64,000 nucleotides of DNA from PNNG01 sp046291695 (GTDB lineage: Bacteria > Bacteroidota > Bacteroidia > UBA7662), in the NCBI GenBank assembly GCA_046291695.1, contig JBKBSO010000010.1, positions 1 through 64,000 on the forward strand, given 5' to 3'. A program made the position numbers and the translations under genes. The notes below the pieces were generated by a model, which made no database searches, was not told the DNA's origin, and worked only from the letters and a program-made list of their open reading frames with translations. The first letter of the stretch is position 1. Every line of letters starts with the position of its first letter. Positions 60,916-64,000 of the stretch are shown one piece after another.

Positions 60916-63474
60916 ATGCAAGCTAAGAACAACGATCCGGTTTGGAAGCGCGTTTTGGTGCGATCGGAAGTTCCCAAACAATTAGAACCCCTGCGAACTT
61001 TAGCGCAGAATTTATGGTGGTCGTGGAATTATCGCGCCATCGAACTTTTTGAATCTATAGATCCACTCATGTGGGAACGCTCGCAGCATAACCCCGTTTC
61101 GCTCCTCGAAAGCCTCGATTTCGATCAATACCAGGCACTCATCAACAACAAGGGTTTTATGGCCAATATGCAGGCTGTACTCAAGGAGTTTGAAGCGTAT
61201 ATGAATACTCCAAAAGTTGCCAAAACCGCCAAAGTGGCCTATTTCTGTATGGAATACGGGCTGCATTCGGTAATCAAACTCTACTCTGGTGGTTTGGGGG
61301 TTTTGGCCGGCGATTACCTCAAAGAGGCTTCTGACTGTAACTCCGACATGGTAGCCATCGGTTTGCTCTACCGTTATGGTTACTTCAAACAAAGCCTTTC
61401 GCCCCATGGGGAGCAGGTGGCCAATTACAAGCCACAAAAATTCAGCTACCTGCCGGTACTTCCGGTGAAAGACAAGGATGGCAACTGGGTTAAAATCAAC
61501 ATTCAGCTCCCCGGCCGTACTTTGCACGCCAAAATCTGGAAAATTCAGGTTGGTCGCGTGCCTTTGTACCTGCTCGATACCGATTTGGAAGAAAACCAGG
61601 AAGGCGACCGCAGCATCTCGCATCAGCTGTATGGTGGCGATTGGGAGAACCGACTGAAACAGGAAATCCTGCTTGGTATAGGTGGTGTAAAAGCCCTCGA
61701 TGCTTTGGGTATTCAACCTGAGATTTGCCATATGAATGAAGGCCACGCGGCCTTCACCGGCCTGGAGCGGGTGAAAAAGCTGGTGCAGGAACAAGGCCTC
61801 AGCTTCCACCAGGCGGTAGAAGTGGTGAAATCATCGTCGCTCTTTACCACGCACACACCGGTACCGGCCGGACACGATGCCTTCAACGAAGATTTGCTCA
61901 AAACCTACCTCTACAACTATTCCGAAATCTTCCAAATCAGCTGGGACAAGTTTATGGCCCTCGGCCGTATTCATGAGTTTGCACACGAGGAGCTTTTTTC
62001 GATGAGCCACCTGGCAGCTCGTTTGAGCCAAGAAATTAACGGGGTAAGCCGCATCCACGGGCGGGTGTCGCGCGAGATGCTACAGCCACTCTGGCCGGGC
62101 TTCGAGGAAGATGAACTGCATGTGGATTATGTAACCAACGGGGTGCATTATTACACCTGGACCAGCATCGCCTTCCAGAAGTTGTATGAAAAGCATTTCG
62201 GCAAAAATTTCCACCTCGACCAAAGCAATACCAAACATTGGGAAAAAATCCACAAAGTACCCGATGATGAAATTTGGGAAACCCGATTGAGCCTCAAACG
62301 TCGACTCATTGAGTCGGTTACCAAAAAGCTGCAGCGCGATTTAACCCTGCGGCAGGAGAGTCCCGGTAAGATTCTAAATGTAGTTAACAGCCTCAATGAA
62401 AATGCCCTGATCATTGGCTTTGCCCGACGTTTTGCGACCTATAAGCGTGCACATTTGCTTTTCTCGAACCTCGACCGTTTAAGTAAAATGGTGAATAATG
62501 CCGATCGCCCTGTGCAATTTATTTTTGCAGGGAAAGCGCATCCTGCCGACCAAGGGGGTCAAGCACTTATCAAGCGCATCATCGAGGTAGCGCAGATGCC
62601 TGAATTTGCCGGTAAAATTTTCTTCCTCGAAAATTATGATATGGCCCTGGCGCGCCGCTTGGTGCATGGGGTTGACGTATGGTTGAATACGCCTACCCGT
62701 CCACTTGAAGCTTCAGGAACCTCAGGCATGAAGGCCACCATGAATGGCGTGCTCAATTTGAGCGTGCTCGATGGCTGGTGGGCCGAAGGATATATTCCTG
62801 AAGGAGGCTGGGCCTTGCCCGAAGAGCAAACCTATGTGAACAAAGACTTCCAGGATGAGCTCGATGCCGAAACCCTGTACAACATTATCGAAACCCAGGT
62901 GGTGCCCGACTATTTTAGCCGCAACGAAAGCGGGATGTCGCCGGCATGGATGAGCCGCATTCGCCATACCATCGCTGGCATAGCGCCGCATTTCACCATG
63001 AAACGCATGCTCGACGAATATTACAGCAAGTTCTACAATAAGCTGCAGGGTCGTGCAAACCTGATTTCATCCAAGTCGTATGCCAATGCCAAAGCCCTGG
63101 CCGACTGGAAAGCCAAGGTGTACTTTGGTTGGGATGGCATTCAGGTAATGGCCATCGACACTTTCGATACCTTTAACAATGCGCTACAGTTGGGTGAAAA
63201 TTTCAATGGCAAAATCACCTTGGAACTCAATCAACTAAGCAAAGACGACATTTCGCTGGAGGTGATTGTTGCTGAAAAGCAAGGTATTGAAGAGAAGCAT
63301 GTGATTGTTCACCGCGAAGAAGTAAAAGCCAGCAAATCGTCGGGGAACCGGGTGATGTATGAACTCAATCTACCCATGAACCGCTCGGGGGTGTTCGATT
63401 ATGGCTTCCGTATTACGCCGAAAAACAAATTGCTGGCCTACCGCCACGATTTTAACCTGGTGCGCTGGATTTAA
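60916..63474 (+). CDS. glgP: Alpha-glucan (glycogen/maltodextrin) phosphorylase
   Basis: The 852-residue protein has an N-terminal DUF3417 part (LAQNLWWSWNYRAIELFE) and a catalytic part. The pyridoxal-phosphate lysine, about residue 606, lies in EASGTSGMKATMNG. Other family segments include GGLGVLAGDYLKEASD, ICHMNEGHAAF and HTPVPAGHD. It releases glucose-1-phosphate from alpha-1,4 glucans in the cytoplasm. It belongs to the shorter alpha-glucan phosphorylase family common in Bacteroidota. It stands alone here, with repeats upstream and no glg genes adjacent. Confidence 0.93.
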   Translation: MQAKNNDPVWKRVLVRSEVPKQLEPLRTLAQNLWWSWNYRAIELFESIDPLMWERSQHNPVSLLESLDFDQYQALINNKGFMANMQAVLKEFEAYMNTPKVAKTAKVAYFCMEYGLHSVIKLYSGGLGVLAGDYLKEASDCNSDMVAIGLLYRYGYFKQSLSPHGEQVANYKPQKFSYLPVLPVKDKDGNWVKINIQLPGRTLHAKIWKIQVGRVPLYLLDTDLEENQEGDRSISHQLYGGDWENRLKQEILLGIGGVKALDALGIQPEICHMNEGHAAFTGLERVKKLVQEQGLSFHQAVEVVKSSSLFTTHTPVPAGHDAFNEDLLKTYLYNYSEIFQISWDKFMALGRIHEFAHEELFSMSHLAARLSQEINGVSRIHGRVSREMLQPLWPGFEEDELHVDYVTNGVHYYTWTSIAFQKLYEKHFGKNFHLDQSNTKHWEKIHKVPDDEIWETRLSLKRRLIESVTKKLQRDLTLRQESPGKILNVVNSLNENALIIGFARRFATYKRAHLLFSNLDRLSKMVNNADRPVQFIFAGKAHPADQGGQALIKRIIEVAQMPEFAGKIFFLENYDMALARRLVHGVDVWLNTPTRPLEASGTSGMKATMNGVLNLSVLDGWWAEGYIPEGGWALPEEQTYVNKDFQDELDAETLYNIIETQVVPDYFSRNESGMSPAWMSRIRHTIAGIAPHFTMKRMLDEYYSKFYNKLQGRANLISSKSYANAKALADWKAKVYFGWDGIQVMAIDTFDTFNNALQLGENFNGKITLELNQLSKDDISLEVIVAEKQGIEEKHVIVHREEVKASKSSGNRVMYELNLPMNRSGVFDYGFRITPKNKLLAYRHDFNLVRWI

Positions 63475-64000
63475 GCAGCGCCCAGGGCCTAAGTGGGATT
63501 CGAGGCGGGTGAGTCATTAAAGTGCTTTAATACAGCTCGTTGTGGCTTAACCGCAGAGGGGCTCTTTTTCCGTTGATCAGCAGTCACCTATCCGACTACT
63601 GAACTGCATAAACCAGCATGGAATCAGTGCAGGCCCCAGCGACAGCCAGGCGCGAGGCAACGGAGCCTTTTGCCTCATAAGCTTCACTTATTCGTCGGAA
63701 GCCGCAGAGGCCGATTCTCTGCGCCCTCCGCTGGAAATGCGAAGCATGCCCCAGCAAAAGGCTCCGTTATCTCGCGGCCAGCCGAAGTTGCCAGTAGCAC
63801 TTACAAGAAAGCTGTTCAAATGCGCTAGGCTGCAAGCTACGGAAGTGGCTGTTCTACGTTACAAATTCCTCTGCATCTCTGCGGTAAAAACCCGCCGCCG
63901 GAGGCCGCCGAAGCCGATACTCCGCGCTTAAACCCCTATGCCAGAAATTAGCATCTTTAGCCACAAGAAAGCCTTAATTTAACAGCCGCAATTCGCAATT
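63475..64000. other. Intergenic region after glgP, no gene seen
   Basis: No coding region is supported. The short frame at 63737-63931 has no family resemblance. The region contains a long inverted repeat (63651-63776) and otherwise unremarkable sequence to the window end. Confidence 0.5.
63651..63776. repeat. Long inverted repeat with about 23 nt arms
   Basis: The arm at 63651-63673 (CGCGAG, two mismatched bases, then AACGGAGCCTTTTGC) pairs with 63754-63776 (GCAAAAGGCTCCGTT, two bases, then CTCGCG) across 80 nt. The 15 bp cores are perfect. It could form a long hairpin, but there is no T run after it. Confidence 0.6.

Noticed and set aside
63737..63931. 64-residue frame near the window end
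   Set aside because: It has no family resemblance, no upstream signals, and spans one arm of an inverted repeat.

Overview
This 64 kb window is a chromosomal segment of a member of the Bacteroidota. The evidence is: a type IX secretion (T9SS) C-terminal sorting domain; a complete alternative complex III operon (actABCDEF); a Rho factor with a long Arg/Glu/Asn-rich N-terminal insertion; and repeated use of the Bacteroidota -7 promoter element TAnnTTTG, often only a few bases from a start codon and without a Shine-Dalgarno site. I cannot name the genus. No rRNA, tRNA or CRISPR array was seen.

Layout. 1-4700: an RlmL/YpsC-type rRNA methyltransferase and an ArsR-persulfide dioxygenase pair, set among dispersed non-coding repeats. 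4712-27642: one 23 kb co-directional gene train, described below. 27643-32100: rho and a C-terminal processing protease, both on the minus strand and separated by repeats. 32186-35417: murQ, an unknown protein and an ABC exporter. 35577-43663: alternative complex III. 43737-46414: minus-strand genes for a PAS-LuxR regulator, two small lipoproteins, an ABM-type monooxygenase and a SAM hydroxide adenosyltransferase. 46459-58410: phoH, purC, a mannose-1-phosphate guanylyltransferase, an O-antigen ligase-like protein, tamB and tamA. 58411-60915: tandem repeat arrays and a VapBC-type toxin-antitoxin module between two copies of a 227 bp repeat. 60916-63474: an alpha-glucan phosphorylase.

The notable system is the 4712-27642 train. 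In order it encodes: a giant (about 3,660 residue) beta-solenoid adhesin with a T9SS sorting domain; a DUF4402 protein; two small secreted proteins of unknown family; a second, apparently highly expressed DUF4402 protein; a PapD-like periplasmic chaperone; an outer-membrane usher-like protein with C-terminal TPRs; a protein that reads as a natural FliF-FliG fusion (flagellar MS ring plus C-ring switch protein); a TPR lipoprotein; MotA; MotB; and a possible pseudo-receiver/phosphotransferase-like protein. Many neighbours overlap by 1 to 26 bases, including the usher and the FliF-FliG-like gene. No flagellar export, rod, hook or filament gene is present. My inference is that this is a rotary (MotAB-driven) inner-membrane motor genetically coupled to a chaperone-usher surface structure and a T9SS adhesin. 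It may be a non-flagellar rotating or force-transmitting appendage. I do not know it as a described system.

The intergenic DNA is unusually repeat-rich. It holds four copies of a 250-280 bp element with 17 bp terminal inverted repeats; three arrays of a 76/83 bp tandem repeat whose length changes in steps of one heptamer; GC-rich CTCGCT-type repeats that start right after, or even inside, the 3' ends of genes; and heptamer-phased AATC tracts. Two small gene cassettes (arsR-persulfide dioxygenase and vapBC) are each bracketed by direct repeats.
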